Source: Diploptera punctata (lineage: Eukaryota; Arthropoda; Insecta; Blattodea; Blaberidae). From it: DNA of 64,000 nt. Under the pieces are notes generated by a model, which was not told where the DNA came from, ran no database searches, and worked only from the letters and a program-made list of their open reading frames with translations. Below, in pieces: positions 21,185 to 33,030 of this stretch; positions within the stretch are counted from its first letter, which is position 1, and the number at the start of each line of letters is the position of its first letter. The translations under genes and the position numbers were made by a program. Location: NCBI GenBank assembly GCA_030220185.1, contig JASPKZ010009947.1, positions 22,800 to 86,799 on the forward strand, written 5' to 3'.

Positions 21185-22390
21185 GTCTTCTTCTTCTACT
21201 ACAAGGTTTAGGCTATGCAGCCTGTTCCGGCGAAGTTAAAAGTGGAGTCCATCTTCTACGTGGTCGGCCAACATCTCTTGTTCCTCTGGGATTATACAGG
21301 AAGGTCTTATTTTTTGTCAACTGAGGGTCAATACAAATATTTGTTCCATAGTACAAGCTCTTAACAGTTTCTATAATCTGAATAGGGAGGCCTTTTTCTT
21401 TTAGGATATTCCACAATATTTCCCTGTTTACTCGATCAAATGCTTTATCTAGTCTATAAATAACAAATGTGTTTCCAGGTTTTTTTCTTGTCTTTTGTTT
21501 ATTATCTGGTTCAGGGCATATACTCCATCGGTACAAGATCTTCCTTTTCGGAACCCGTTTTGTTCTTCTGCTAGTGTTACTTCAGTAATTCGTTGTATTC
21601 GTTTTGCTATTATTCTAGCATCGATTTTATATCCACTATTTAGGAGGGTAATACCTCTGTAATTAGATGGTTGGTTTCTTTCTCCTTTCTTGTAAATTGG
21701 TTTTAACTATACCTTGCCTCCATGTTGCTGGTATATTATGATTCTCCCAACACATATTAAGAAAATTCAAGAATCTTAATTTAAAGAATATATCTGCATA
21801 TTTAATTAGTTCTGAATTGATGCCATCTGGTCCGCTAGCTTTTCTATTATTTGTTAATTTGAGCGATTCTTCCAGTTCTTCCATTTGTATTTTATCTACT
21901 TTCAAATTCTCACATTTTGGTTCTTCTTCATTTTCATTCTCGTTGTACCACAGGTCTCTGAAATATTCTATCCAATGTTCTTCTGATATTGATGTAGGTA
22001 TATATGCAGCTTCTTTTTCTGATTTATTTAAATGTTTAATTGTTCTATAAGCAGTCCGTTGTCGTCCATGTAGATCATGTTCTAGATTAGATACATATCG
22101 TTCCCAACTGTCTTGGTGGGATTTCCTAACAATTTTCTTTGCTTCCTTTCTTTGTTATAATATATTTATTTTGTTTTCTTCAGTTTTCTTTTGTAAATAT
22201 TGTAAATATGCTTTCTTCTTCTCCTCTATAACTGTTTTAATTTCGTCATTCCATATTCTTAATCCTCTCTTCTTACAATTTTTCCTTCTTAATCCTAGAA
22301 CTTCATATGCTGCTTTCTTTAGAGCCCAATCGATGTTGCTCCATTCTTCTTCTATATTATTATTTATTTCTCGCTGTAATATATAACTGT
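21185..22390 (-). pseudogene. LINE ORF2 relic: linker and reverse-transcriptase fingers/palm
   Basis: The minus strand encodes the endonuclease-RT linker, then the RT start SLKLTNNRKASGPDGINSEL and ENHNIPATWRQGIV. Frameshifts follow, then EEQNGFRKGRS-type and FVIYRLDKAFDRVNREILW motifs. The copy then jumps to the polyprotein's extreme C-terminus (TRDVGRPRRRW), so the central RT with its catalytic Asp pair is deleted. It ends with ttcttcttct (plus strand), a GAA-type tail as in LINE Y. Confidence 0.82.
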
Positions 22391-22795
22391 ATGTTAATGT
22401 TGAAAAAGCATTAGTGAGAAAAGTAAAGCAAAAACCTTAAAGTAGTAGAGCACCTAAATTAGCCGCTAGTATCAAGAATTACTTTAATATTAGCATTTCT
22501 GCTAGCAATGTTCGTAACTGTCCAAGAGCTAGCGAACTACATGTGAAAGCAGTCCGTAAAAATGATTTGTAAGTGAAGATTAAAAATGAACTTAGCTAAA
22601 ACACACAAACAGCCCCAAAGAACTTTGTAAAAAATCAATTTTTATTGACGATCCTAATTTTAACATTTTCTGTTCAAAAGGAAGGAGGAAAATCTTGGAG
22701 GAATAAAATACAGAGCTACAAAAGTAAAATCTCCACCCCACAATGAAATACAGTGGTGGTTCTTTATTAGTATAGGGATATATGAGTACTTCTGG
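22391..22795. other. Unannotated stretch
   Basis: No recognised coding or repeat signal. It lies between a minus-strand LINE and a plus-strand Tc1 relic. Confidence 0.35.
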
Positions 22796-22799
22796 AGTC

Positions 22800-23280
22800 G
22801 GCACCTTGCATTTTATTGATGGTGTGGTGGATCATGTACAGTATATAAACATACTGAAGACCAATCTTCTAACCTCTGCAGAGAAAAGGGGATTAGATAA
22901 GATTTTGTATTTATGCAAGATAATGATCCGAAACACACCACTTTCAACACGCGTTTAAGGATTTTGTATAACACATCAAAGTACAAGTAAATGCTCCGCA
23001 GTCTCCGGACTTGAACCCCATTGAGAATTTATGGGAACATCTGAAAAGGAGAATTCGTTCAAGACAGGTTTGTAACAAGCAAGACATGAGAGACGCTTTG
23101 GAAAAAAAAAGAATGGAGAAATATACATTCTTCAGTAACTTCAAATTTAGTCGAGTAGATGTTACGCCGTCTTTAAGCCATCTTGGAATCATAAGGGCTA
23201 CCAACCGAGTATTGAACTCAAAAAGTAAAGATTCAAAGCAGTCATAATATGAGACTGCATCAATATTTTTTGTTTGTTAA
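22800..23280 (+). pseudogene. Tc1-like transposase C-terminal relic
   Basis: In broken frames the plus strand encodes QDNDPKHTTFNTR, the motif around the second catalytic Asp, then SPDLNPIENLWEHLKRRIRS with the catalytic Glu of the DD34E triad. After an A run near 23,105 a frameshift moves the expected C-terminal block (E.RN..S....LV..M.RRL.A.......P) into another frame. The N-terminal DNA-binding domains and inverted repeats are not seen. Confidence 0.82.
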
Positions 23281-23384
23281 TTTTTGTCTTTCATGTATAA
23301 ATTATTTTTACACTCCTTAAGTGTTATGTTAAATCAGAGAATACTGCGTTGGTTGAACTTTAGAGAAGAGTAATGTAGAGGTGA

Positions 23385-23690
23385 AAGGCGGCTCTGTGGC
23401 GCAAGCGATTAGACGCTCTCCTCTCACTGCTGGAGTCTCGATATCTAGTTTTCGGTCGCTCCATGTGGGTTTCATGGTGGACGAAACGAAGATTGGGCAG
23501 GTTTTTCTCGGGGTTCTCTCCCGTTTCCCCCTGCCACCATTTAATCTCATTCATTTAGTTAAATTTCGTTCAGCTGCCCCTGTGATGGTGCGTCAGGCGT
23601 GGACGGCCGGCACCCTTGTCGATCGCAGACTTCTATATAGGGGGCTCATCTGATCCCTCGACTCGAACCTGAGTTAGACACGAGCTGAGG
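23385..23690 (+). mobile_element. SINE D
   Basis: The head includes gctctgtggcgcaagcgatt and ctggagtctcgatatc, a degenerate tRNA-like pair. The body contains tttttctcggggttctctcc. The whole is homologous to the minus-strand copy at 45,725-46,065. It ends in gaggatattatt and then a very long ATT repeat, so the tail is probably ATT-rich. Confidence 0.72.
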
Positions 23691-23691
23691 A

Positions 23692-23750
<59 letters not shown>

Positions 23751-23817
23751 TATTATTATTATTATTATTATTATATTATTATATTTTATTATTATTATTA
23801 TTATTATTATTATATTA

Positions 23818-23850
<33 letters not shown>

Positions 23851-23858
23851 TATATAAT
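23692..23858. repeat. (ATT)n microsatellite
   Basis: About 165 bases of attatt units with occasional att/at slips, directly following SINE D. Confidence 0.95.
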
Positions 23859-24240
23859 GGAAATAAGATTCCTACGGGCTGTACAAGAGAAGAACATATT
23901 AGAAATGAGGAAAGTATTTTATTGTTTATTGTTATTGTTATTATTATTATTAATTATATAATGAAAATGAGGTTCCTACGTGCTGTACAAGAGAGAACAT
24001 ATTAGAAATGACAAAATTTAGGGAGGAACTAAAAGTACAACCACATCTTCAACAAACAGAAGAACACAGGAAAAATTGATAGAACATCTGCAAAGAATGA
24101 CAGAGGATAGGATACCGAAGATGGCACTTATATATAATCCTGGATGACGAAGATTGATAGAAAGGTCAAGAAAGCGCTGGGCTGAACAGATGTGAGATCG
24201 GAACAGGCAAAAACCTAATCCGTGAAGTTGATGATGATAA
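23853..24240 (+). pseudogene. LINE 3' relic with partial tandem duplication
   Basis: Frames shifted by several indels encode MKMRFLRAVQ, IEHLQRMTED-like and basic RKRWAE-like blocks. These match the C-terminal region of RTE-like LINEs, closing with gaacaggcaaaaacctaatc. The first ~55 bases (ataatggaaataagattcct onward) are repeated at 23,955-24,010 across an ATT-rich spacer. Confidence 0.7.
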
Positions 24241-24324
24241 TGTTAAGGTGTATAATTTTGTTTTTGTATATAATGAAGAAATGATTAAAATATTGGCTCA
24301 AGTTTACAAACACGTACCCTGTTT

Positions 24325-24785
24325 TCTATTTATTGTTGTGAATTATAACTCTTCTTCTGTATTCAGTAACATTTTTAAATACTTAAAAATATTTAAAACA
24401 ATTTGTATAACTTTATTTTAAAATGTTTAAGTATTTATTCAAATACACATATTGTGATGGTGACTTACTATTTTCTCCAAAGAGTATATTATACAGTTGG
24501 AACCAGTGGGTTATCGATGGGTTGAGATTATTAAGGAGTGAAAAAAAAGGAATTTTATGAAATCCACCCTAGGTTAGAGTAATTAAGTATGAGTTAGTTA
24601 CTTTTGGGTTCGTTACATTTTAAAAGTGTCTAATACACAAAACAAAAAACGACAATAATCGAAACAACGATAATAATCGATATGTCGTTCAACGGTGGGT
24701 TATCGCTGGCTCTATACACTCTGGCGAATGCGCACTGCTGTTCTACAGGGCTTTAAAAATATATCAGGTAAGTTAAAGTAAATTT
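24325..24785 (+). repeat. Repeat R, copy 1
   Basis: The unit starts with tttattgttgtgaattataa and contains agagtatattatacagttgg, clusters of cgataataatcgat, a tggcgaatgcgcac box near 24,722 and ttctacag, then gtaagtt. Copies follow at 25,440 and 26,104, and inverted at 51,585. Confidence 0.75.
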
Positions 24786-25430
24786 TTTCCAAACTATTTA
24801 TTTCCCTCTGTGATGTTTTTAACTGTATTAATACTGTCTACAAACATTGTATTCAGGAGGCAGTGAAATTTCTATTACTATAGTAACATAACAAACATGT
24901 ACGGTACATTATAATTTTTGGTTATTTTCCTTTTTAATTTTTTGTAATGTTATTAATATGTTTGAAATATACTGTACTTCCTCTATATATTTTGTGTGTG
25001 CTAGCTGGACTTAGTAATTATTTATGGAACTATATACAAATGATACTATTCGACGAGGAACTTCCTGTATTTAACTTCAACTGTAATGTGGTTATCACGC
25101 AGTACATTATATTAATAAGTATATTTTTCTTTTTCAAATCTAAATACAAAAGGTAAGAACATTAACATTGAAGTCAACATTAGAAATAATTATTTTAAAA
25201 TGTCCAATTCGTTGTATGATCACGTAATTCCCAAGTTATTTACCTCAACAAGCTTGTAGAAAAAATTAACTAAACTTGATCAAAAAGTGGTCACCCGAAT
25301 TTGGATTCAATTTTGGTTTTAAAATGAAGCTTTGAAACACTAATGATGAAAACACGATAAAAATTTGCGGAATATCCAGAAACAAACCAGAAAATGACTT
25401 TTTTAAACAAGTATAGAAACACTTACCCTT
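24786..25430. other. Spacer between repeat R copies
   Basis: AT-rich. One plus-strand frame (24,947-25,156) has hydrophobic residues but no family resemblance and is probably spurious. Confidence 0.35.
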
Positions 25431-25436
25431 GATTTT

Positions 25437-25880
25437 TCAGTTTATTGTTGTGAATTATAACTCCTCTTCTGTATTTAGTAACATTTTTAAATATTTAAAA
25501 AAAAATATATAACTTAATTTTATAATTTTTAGGTATTTATTCAAATACATATATTGTGATGGTGACTAGCTATTTTGTCAAGAGTATATTATATAGTTGG
25601 AACCAGTGGATTTTCGATAGTTGCGATTATTAAGTAGTGAAAAAAGGGTGTTTATGGGATCCACCCTAAGTTAGAGTAATTGAATTGGGTTAAGTCAGAG
25701 TTAGTTAGTTAGTTAGTTAGCTTTTAGGTTCGTTATATTTTAAATGTATCAAAATATATAAAACAAAAAAACGATAATCGAACAACGATAATAATCGATA
25801 TATGCTTCGAAGGTAGGTTATCGCTGACTATAAACTCTGGCGCATGCGCACTGTTCTACAGGTACGTTAAAGTGGACTAT
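25437..25880 (+). repeat. Repeat R, copy 2
   Basis: Direct copy of the preceding unit, including a tggcgcatgcgcactgttct box (25,838-25,857) with the full cgcatgcg palindrome, and the cgataataatcgatat cluster. Confidence 0.78.
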
Positions 25881-26094
25881 CCCCAAGTTTTGATTTTAAA
25901 ATGCAGCTTAGGATAAAAAAATATTATGAAAACACGAAAAACATTTGCGAACCATCAATAAACAAGCCGGTATTTTTATTATATAAAACTTTCCTCATTA
26001 CAGGATTGCCTCAAGGACAAAGTGATACAGACAATTAATTTTTGTAATCGATGACATGTTTAAAATTGGCTATTCTTTAGAATGACTTACCATT

Positions 26095-26475
26095 GATTTT
26101 TCAGTTTATTGTTGTGAATTATGTGTTTCTTCATTTTTAATATTTTACAATATTTAAAACAATTTTTTAAAACTTTATTTTAGAATTTTTAAGTATTTTT
26201 TCAAATACGCAAAACAATATAACAATACGACAATGTTATAATATAAAGAAAAAGCGCACAAGTAACCATATAACCAGCGATAAACCTACGGCGCTGCCGG
26301 TAACACAGCATCTGCGTCGATAATAACTGATTTATGTCTAAATTTAACAACATAAAACAAAAACAAACAAATAAATATGAAATTATTGTATTGTCACGGG
26401 TCCTTTACAAGTATGACAAATTTCAAGTCGATCCAATTATTTTAAGTGGGTGAAAATCGCGTTGAAAGATTCAGT

Positions 26476-26513
<38 letters not shown>

Positions 26514-26514
26514 T

Positions 26515-26573
<59 letters not shown>

Positions 26574-26945
26574 CAGGTCAAGCTAATACAAAGCGTGTAA
26601 AATAGGGCGTTTTATGAGATTCACCCTAGGTTAGAGTAATTGAATTAGATTAAGCGTGAGATAGTTAGTTAGCTTTTACGTTCGTTACATTTTAAATGTG
26701 TCTAGATACATAAAAAATTACCTGTAACCAGAGTGGTCATGACAAGAAATAGTCCCTATCAGTAATAAGATCTTCATAAATCTATGGCAAGGAGCGATAA
26801 CCTACTAGGCAACGATAATAAACGATTAGTGGTTCTATGGTGCGTTATCGCTGCTTGCATGTATCCGCAGATCTTTGAACTGATGGGCATGCGCAGTATT
26901 GTTCTATTGGAGTTAGAAAATATATCGGGTAAGCTAAACTGTTGA
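26095..26945 (+). repeat. Repeat R, copy 3, interrupted
   Basis: The left part (26,104-26,225) and right part (26,600-26,945) match copies 1 and 2. Between them lie a fragment of repeat H (26,379-26,465) and a GATA microsatellite. The right part keeps gggcatgcgcagtatt and gttatcgctg. Confidence 0.7.
26469..26574. repeat. (GATA)n microsatellite
   Basis: About 26 tetranucleotide units with one atat interruption. Confidence 0.95.
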
Positions 26946-27835
26946 ATCCCCAAATACATAATACACATTTCACTACTTTACTATACGGAAATCCCAATTT
27001 CAATATAATTTTGGTTTTAAAATGAAGCGAAAATAGAGAAAAAGAAATGCGGACCATCAATAAAAAATCAGCAAAATAACATTTTTTGAAGCTCTATATA
27101 ATCCATATCCCATTGGTTTAACACACATTACATCGAATTCCTTATAATAATATAATGCTCAGCGACTACTTCAGAAGTAGTTGCTCTGATCGGCATAACA
27201 TCAGTCGATGAGAGATTACTAAGATATAGCTGTCAATGCTTTAAAACTGCTGTATATTAGAAGACTGGATATGAGGTGATGTATGAAACATTTTTATTTA
27301 ATCTTAAATTAAACCTCATAGTGATTTTTTCCCTATAAAAGTTAAAAATACGTACGTAATTATCGACAATTGACAATCGATACCAGATTAACTATTTTTT
27401 TTAAGATTTGTCAAGTGTGCGGAATGTGAATTTTCTTAAATTTCAATAACTTTGATATGTAATTTTGGAAACATATCACTGCAATTTTATTACAATAAAT
27501 ACTCATCATCAGTAGCAGCATCAAGGATTAGACCTGTTGGTCTGTTCCGATCTCATGTTAGAATTGGTCTATACAATATTTATAAAATATTTATTCTGTT
27601 TCGCCTCTTTACTGAAAAAAATCTAAACATGTTTCCATCTTGGACTAACATATGAGTAACAGAGCTGACGCCATGACCACAATGGTTCTCACATTCTTCA
27701 GGTAACTTAGGAAATTGTGTTTTATAAATTGTTATTTTCCTGCATTGTTTTTTTTATAATAATATTAATATTATTACTTTTTTAGGAATTCACACTATAA
27801 GGTATATTCATTTAGGTTAACTTTATTCACTCACT

Positions 27836-28350
27836 CCATATGTTTTCTTCTTTCTTAAACTAGTTTTGGAACTTTACACTTCAGTTCCGCCCACCTTCAG
27901 TAATTTCATGACAGTTGTTCTGTCGTCTTGAAGACGCCTTTCGCTCCCTCTGTTGGTAGACTGAAAACCTCGAAATCGGGTATTTTCTCCAGGATTTTCA
28001 AAGTTTATTAATTTCTCCTTTCCGTTCTTTTATGTAGATTTTTTCCCAAAGAGTGAGTTTTGGGTTTTTTATTTGTTTTAATAAACACATATTTTCGAAA
28101 GGAAGACTAAATTATTAAAGCAAATAGAAAAACCGAAAGAACTCAATGTTTGAGAAAAAATATACATTAAAAAAACGAAAAGGAGAAATTAATGAACTTT
28201 GAAATTCCCGGGGAAAATAATCTGATTTCGAGGTTTTTCAGTCTAGCAACAGCGAGAGCGAGAGGCGGCTCTTCAAGACGACAAAATTACTAAAGATGGA
28301 ACTGAAATGTAAAGTTCCGAAACTAGTTTAAAAAAAGAAAAAAATATGAG
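27836..28350. repeat. Long imperfect hairpin element
   Basis: Arms of about 240 bases (27,836-28,090 and 28,105-28,350) pair with clear divergence. Matching landmarks are aaactagttt, ggaactttaca, gtcgtcttgaaga and agactgaaaa. The loop is very short. No frame is present, so it is a foldback or MITE-type element older than the one at 2.6-3.5 kb. Confidence 0.75.
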
Positions 28351-28639
28351 GTGAGCGATATTCATATTAATAACGATTCATGCGAATGTCTTGTTTGAGT
28401 ATATTAATTTGAAATCATAATTAAAGTTTCTTAATTTTGTTGCCAATTTCAAATATTGTGAACGACCCACTTGGATATATTGGCCCCACGCAATATCGAC
28501 CTGAAATTAATTTTAGAACATGGTTTTTTTTATCGTAAAAGTAATCACTAGGTAAAGGATTTTAAGGTGCAGCACCTTTCCAAAAATATTGCTGTTTTCA
28601 TACCAATAGTTCAATATACACACTACTATATCACAAAAA

Positions 28640-28885
28640 AAGAAGACATCTTATAAGAATTACACATGGCACATTTAGAAAACAAAATTTCTGATTATAA
28701 GTCAAGATGGATGCAACATGTCCATCGAATGGAAGATCAACAGATACCCAAACAAATGTTAAGATATCAACCTGCAGGAAGAAGAAGAAGACCAGGACGT
28801 CCACTCAAAATACTTCTGGATGGTGTTTCTCTTGAGGCCGAAACAGGTCAACAAATGGCCTAAATTTTCGTGAATGTACTATGAT
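28640..28885 (+). pseudogene. LINE W 3' end relic
   Basis: The plus strand encodes AHLENKISDYKSRWMQHVHR, then QIPKQMLRYQPAGRRRRPGR and LLDGVSLEAETGQQMA before a stop. It closes with gtactatgatgatgat. It is the same subfamily as 19,590-20,235 (MES..ENKISDYKSRWIQHV) and 5'-truncated to about 80 codons. Confidence 0.85.
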
Positions 28886-29740
28886 GATGATAGTTCAATA
28901 TATGTATTTGGGGGGATGAAATGAAGCGAAATGAACACAATTTGTTACGCATTTTTTCACCTTTTGGTGAGATTACTACATTTTACCCCTTTTCCCTTCT
29001 TTTTTATGCTTCAATACCTTTTTCCTCCGAGTTTTGTAATAGATAGGATAGGAAAAAAAGTTTTTTCTTCTTGAACAGCTTTTAAAATCCCAACCAGAAG
29101 TCAACAATGTAATTTATATCCCAGCAACAATAGTCAATATGCAGCTGTGAAGTCAACTTTAAATTTCAACAGTGTTGCTTTAACAGTTTAAAATAAGTTC
29201 AGTTAGTACTGACAATAATTTAACAGTTTTCTATCTACCGAATTCTTGTTGGCTGTGTTTCCCTAGTCTGAATCACAACATATTTTTATTAGTATTACAT
29301 CTGGGTTTTCACAACAGTAACATAGCGAATGTTAAGAACGGATAAGTTGTATGCACTTTCAGAATTCAAAACGCAATTTATCGAAACGGATTGCATCATT
29401 CTTCGATGTTCCATCTGCGAAGTAAATATTGCAATAAACTGAAGGACTATGAATATCTGTTATGGACTCTATAAAGAATAAGAATTTGGTGCAAAATGAT
29501 ATGCATATTATATAAACTGAGTTCATGTAACTGGTTTACACCTTAATTAAATTGTTTCAGCAGCACTTTTTTTGCACATTTTTGTATGTATTTTCAGAAC
29601 CTTCCCCCCCCTTTTACGACCAAAATGTTCACTTAAAATCCTTTCCCTAGTAATCAGTTTGTTGTCCTTTGCCATTTACACATTGTTGTCGACTTATTTC
29701 AAACTAACGAGTTCTCTCATGATTTGTAATATTTGCTTTT
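28886..29740. other. AT-rich unannotated stretch
   Basis: No repeat family is recognised. If the exon at 29,751 is real, this would be intron. Confidence 0.3.
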
Positions 29741-29750
29741 TTTTCTGCAG

Positions 29751-30048
29751 TTGCCAAGATACTGATTCTTCAACTATCAACGAAATTACGAATACAATAA
29801 ACACTGACAATTGCAGAGGTAGTTCCGTCGGAATATTGGAATCATCTGAAAGCAACAATTTAAGTGTTGATCATTCTCCAATCAATAACAGCTTACAAAT
29901 CTGCAGTCGAAAGAATGTAAAGAGACACAAACGTACCACTGAAGTTCGTCCTTTCTCGGAACAGAGAAGTACAACTCGAAGCGGAAGAGAGTATGGAGCT
30001 TCAACAAGCACATATATAAAATTAAATTCTTCAGATGTTATAATTTAA
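29751..30048 (+). CDS. Candidate terminal exon of an unknown gene (partial)
   Basis: A pyrimidine-rich tract ends in ttttttttctgcag (29,737-29,750), a good 3' splice site. An open frame of 98 codons follows to TAA at 30,046. Codon use is mixed, without repeats. The peptide is Ser/Asn/Thr-rich, then basic: RKNVKRHKRT, TTRSGREYG and the end KLNSSDVII. An AATAAA-like aaaataaa follows about 30 bases after the stop. No matching upstream exon or family is recognised. It could be a real 3' exon, a pseudo-exon or chance. Confidence 0.33.
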
Positions 30049-30229
30049 ATTTATTAAATATATAAAGTGTATATCTATATAAAATAAATTACAAGTAATA
30101 CACAATTTTTTTTCGCGATAGTACTTTTTGTCGTACTTACCAGCAATGTCGACCATTATTGAAAGTTCAACTTCCTACATTTCGGGGTTGCCAACCTAAA
30201 TAACTATACTGTAATATTACATTTACACC

Positions 30230-30410
30230 CAAGCGTGGGAAGTAAAACCACTGCCCTCTATGCATACTACGTACAATGTATATACAGAAAATATCTAAAA
30301 GGTAGTGTTAATAATATATATTATACGAAACAAATCACTGCATTTTAAATGAACTGAACTTTATTTGAAACAATATAAAACAATAAATACAAACTTGCGG
30401 TCATGTTATC
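30230..30410 (+). repeat. Copy of the 2.6-kb foldback spacer
   Basis: The segment from gggaagtaaaaccactgccc to acaataaatac matches 2988-3140. The inverted arm beyond it is absent or badly diverged, so this is a solo internal segment. Confidence 0.65.
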
Positions 30411-30469
30411 AATACGTGTTCTCAAGGCCTCCTGTAGTTTCAACTAATCAACATTACCCACATTGTTAA

Positions 30470-30640
30470 CGTTAGTCAATTGTTTATAATGAACGCAAAT
30501 ATTTCCAACAAAGATATTATTTATTATTTTGGAAACACCATCGTGCAAAAAATAATGTCAACGCACGTTAGTGCAGTGTTTTACAGAATCTCGGAAATTA
30601 AAGACCTAGCTGTCGCTCGGTATTTAAACATTTTCCTCGA
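30470..30640 (+). repeat. Dispersed repeat, inverse copy at 47.56-47.76 kb
   Basis: Landmarks atgaacgcaaatatttccaa, atcgtgc and gttttacagaatctcggaaa reappear in reverse orientation at 47,600-47,760. No coding capacity is recognised. Confidence 0.6.
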
Positions 30641-30681
30641 TTCTGTTGAAACGTTGTATACTATCATACTTTGTAGCTTAC

Positions 30682-30706
30682 TACTATATATATATATATA
30701 TATATA
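30682..30706. repeat. (TA)n microsatellite
   Basis: About twelve TA units. Confidence 0.88.
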
Positions 30707-31149
30707 GTAAAATAGCCTTATTCACGAGTTCAAAAATTGCGATACAGTTCCTGTATTGGCGGTTATAACTGGTTCTATTCGCGGATACAATCGTTATATT
30801 AGAAGAATTAGTATCTTTATTAACGAATCGGCAAATTTTTACTGTAGGCAGGTGCCAAGGCGGCTTTTACAAACGGTAATTTAAACCAAATGGACAAATT
30901 AATATCAAAGTAAAACACAACCTATTGTCACTAAGCCTGAAATTTGTTGTTAAAACCCCCCGCCGCAGTATTTCACGTGCCGTTATGTCCATTGATAAAT
31001 GCCGCTCTCGCCACAATCGGTGTTTTATTGTTTCAACTTGTCATTCGTTGCAATAATTTTTATTGAATAACACGTGTCCCTTCTGCTTAGTTGCTAATTT
31101 ATAATATCGAGTAAAAGAAAAGAAAATTAATTCCGAAGCGGAAAAAAGT

Positions 31150-31376
31150 AGTATTGCCGCTTAAAGTAAAAATAGAAGCGCTTGACCGTTTACGCGTTGG
31201 CGTCTATATCATGCTATTTCAATGTTAATGAATCAACTGTACGATTCATCAATAAATCCGAAGACAAAATAAGGAATTCTATCGCTGAATTCACAGCTGA
31301 ATATCAATCTGATTTTAAAAAAGACCTTTTAAAAGCTGCAAAACAGGAAACAATAAGTTATTTAAGCTCTTGACTA
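31150..31376 (+). pseudogene. pogo/Tigger-type DNA-binding domain relic
   Basis: The frame encodes LPLKVKIEALDRLRVG, then SCYFNVNESTVRFINKSE and KIRNSI. This matches the psq/CENP-B-type helix-turn-helix at the N-terminus of Tigger/pogo transposases (..L..KL.IL.....G.S...A..Y.V..STV..I.K). A frameshift or small indel falls between the two blocks, and a stop occurs about 45 codons later. The DDE catalytic domain is absent. Confidence 0.65.
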
Positions 31377-33025
31377 AGCCTGGCATTGATAATTGAAATA
31401 AATTGTCCAAAATCTCTCATTAATTCATTTTAATTTCATAATTTTTATTTTATTTTTGGATCTTGGAATGCATCACCTATATACAAATTACCATTCCATA
31501 TTGGCGGTTTCTGTTTTCCCGGCATATTTGCTGAACATATCCCAAGCGAATAAGGAGCTTTTACTGTATATAATTTCTCTGTGTTGCCAAATGCCACATA
31601 TTAAACTTCTCTGATATATGGCGTTAACGTGGTTTACTTTCAAATTACCCGTTACGTCGACAGAACACTTTATATAAGTAAAATCACTGTATTGTTTACA
31701 AAGACAAGTGAATGGATAATCAAAACAGTTGGTTAGAATGGGGACGAAGTGTGAGTCCATGCGTTTTCAGTAAGGTCAATAAACCGGTATTTCGAAGAGC
31801 ACAGTATAGCGAGGTACGAAATTGTTACATATTAAACCATACAGAATAACAATATAACGTGTAATTAGGTGTATGCAAGACTTCCGCACGTTTGATAAAC
31901 TGAATGATTATATCAGGACAAATTAACTTATCACAGAACGTAAACTAATGTGTGTAAATCAGTGTTTCCTATCACGGTGCCGAAAATATGTGGAAGAAGG
32001 AGGAGAATATTTCCAACATCCACTGTCATAAGATACGCACTTATTTTCATGCACCAACAAAGCGAGAGAAGTGCCGTGCAGTAAATATGCCCGGCCGGAT
32101 AGACTTGATGCCTCACTGCCCGCAGTCACTTTTCCCGCTAGCAGGTCACAGGTTTAGTGAGAATTATTGTATATACCAACGTAAATCTTAGATATACTTA
32201 AAGCTGAAAAATGCATTACTTGCACACTGTGTATGACCTTGCAATTTGAAATGAGGGGGCATTTGTAGAGAAGATAAACGGGATTTTTTTTAATCCTTTA
32301 GTGGTTTAAAGTAAGTTATATTACCCTCTGAATGGAATGTTTTCTAATGCTGCTTTTACATGGTCTTTCATTGTTCTATATCAACGGAACGTATACCTCC
32401 ATATTTTATCACAATTTCATTTTGCACATTCTACACCCCACTATCTCCTCGAAACTCCTAGGTTCGGACTGGCAAACATTCAAACCAATTATGCAAGGGT
32501 GTTACATCTCCTAAGCCATTCACGTACGAGAAGTTTTGATGCTCTATACTTTCCTATATTCGTGTAATTTATTAGATACTCCTCTATCTCTTTTCACGTT
32601 TGGAAGAATGTAACTTTAGATAATAAAACACCCGTACTTGGATCTATTCTGCGAAGGAGTTGGAATTTGCCATCATAAATATACTTTATCATGCAGTAAA
32701 GTGCCTTTTCTTTTCTTATAGAATCTCACATCCCCTATAAATCACACAAACTTTATCAGCTGAGATATCTGAAACCATTTGGTCTTATAGAATTTCTTTG
32801 TAAGTGATTCATGATTGAGAATTTCTTTCTTAGCTGTAATGTACTCGTAATCAATGACTTGCTGCATACTTGACACTTTTAAGTCAAGTTTGTACAATTT
32901 ATTTGTTATCGGATAATTAATTTTCCTCTAAAAACCAAAATGTATTCCATGTAATAAATAATTTCTTAATTTTATTTATTACCTTCCCCATTTATTAAAT
33001 TTAGAATCTCAACATATATTTTATA
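31377..33025. other. AT-rich unannotated stretch
   Basis: The minus-strand frame at 31,488-31,760 (90 codons) and the plus-strand frames near 32.0 and 32.35 kb have no recognised family, splice context or supporting copy. They are not called. No known repeat is seen. Confidence 0.35.
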
Positions 33026-33030
33026 TAGTA

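Noticed and set aside
31488..31760. 90-codon minus-strand frame
   Set aside because: No family resemblance, splice signals or second copy; this length occurs by chance in 64 kb.
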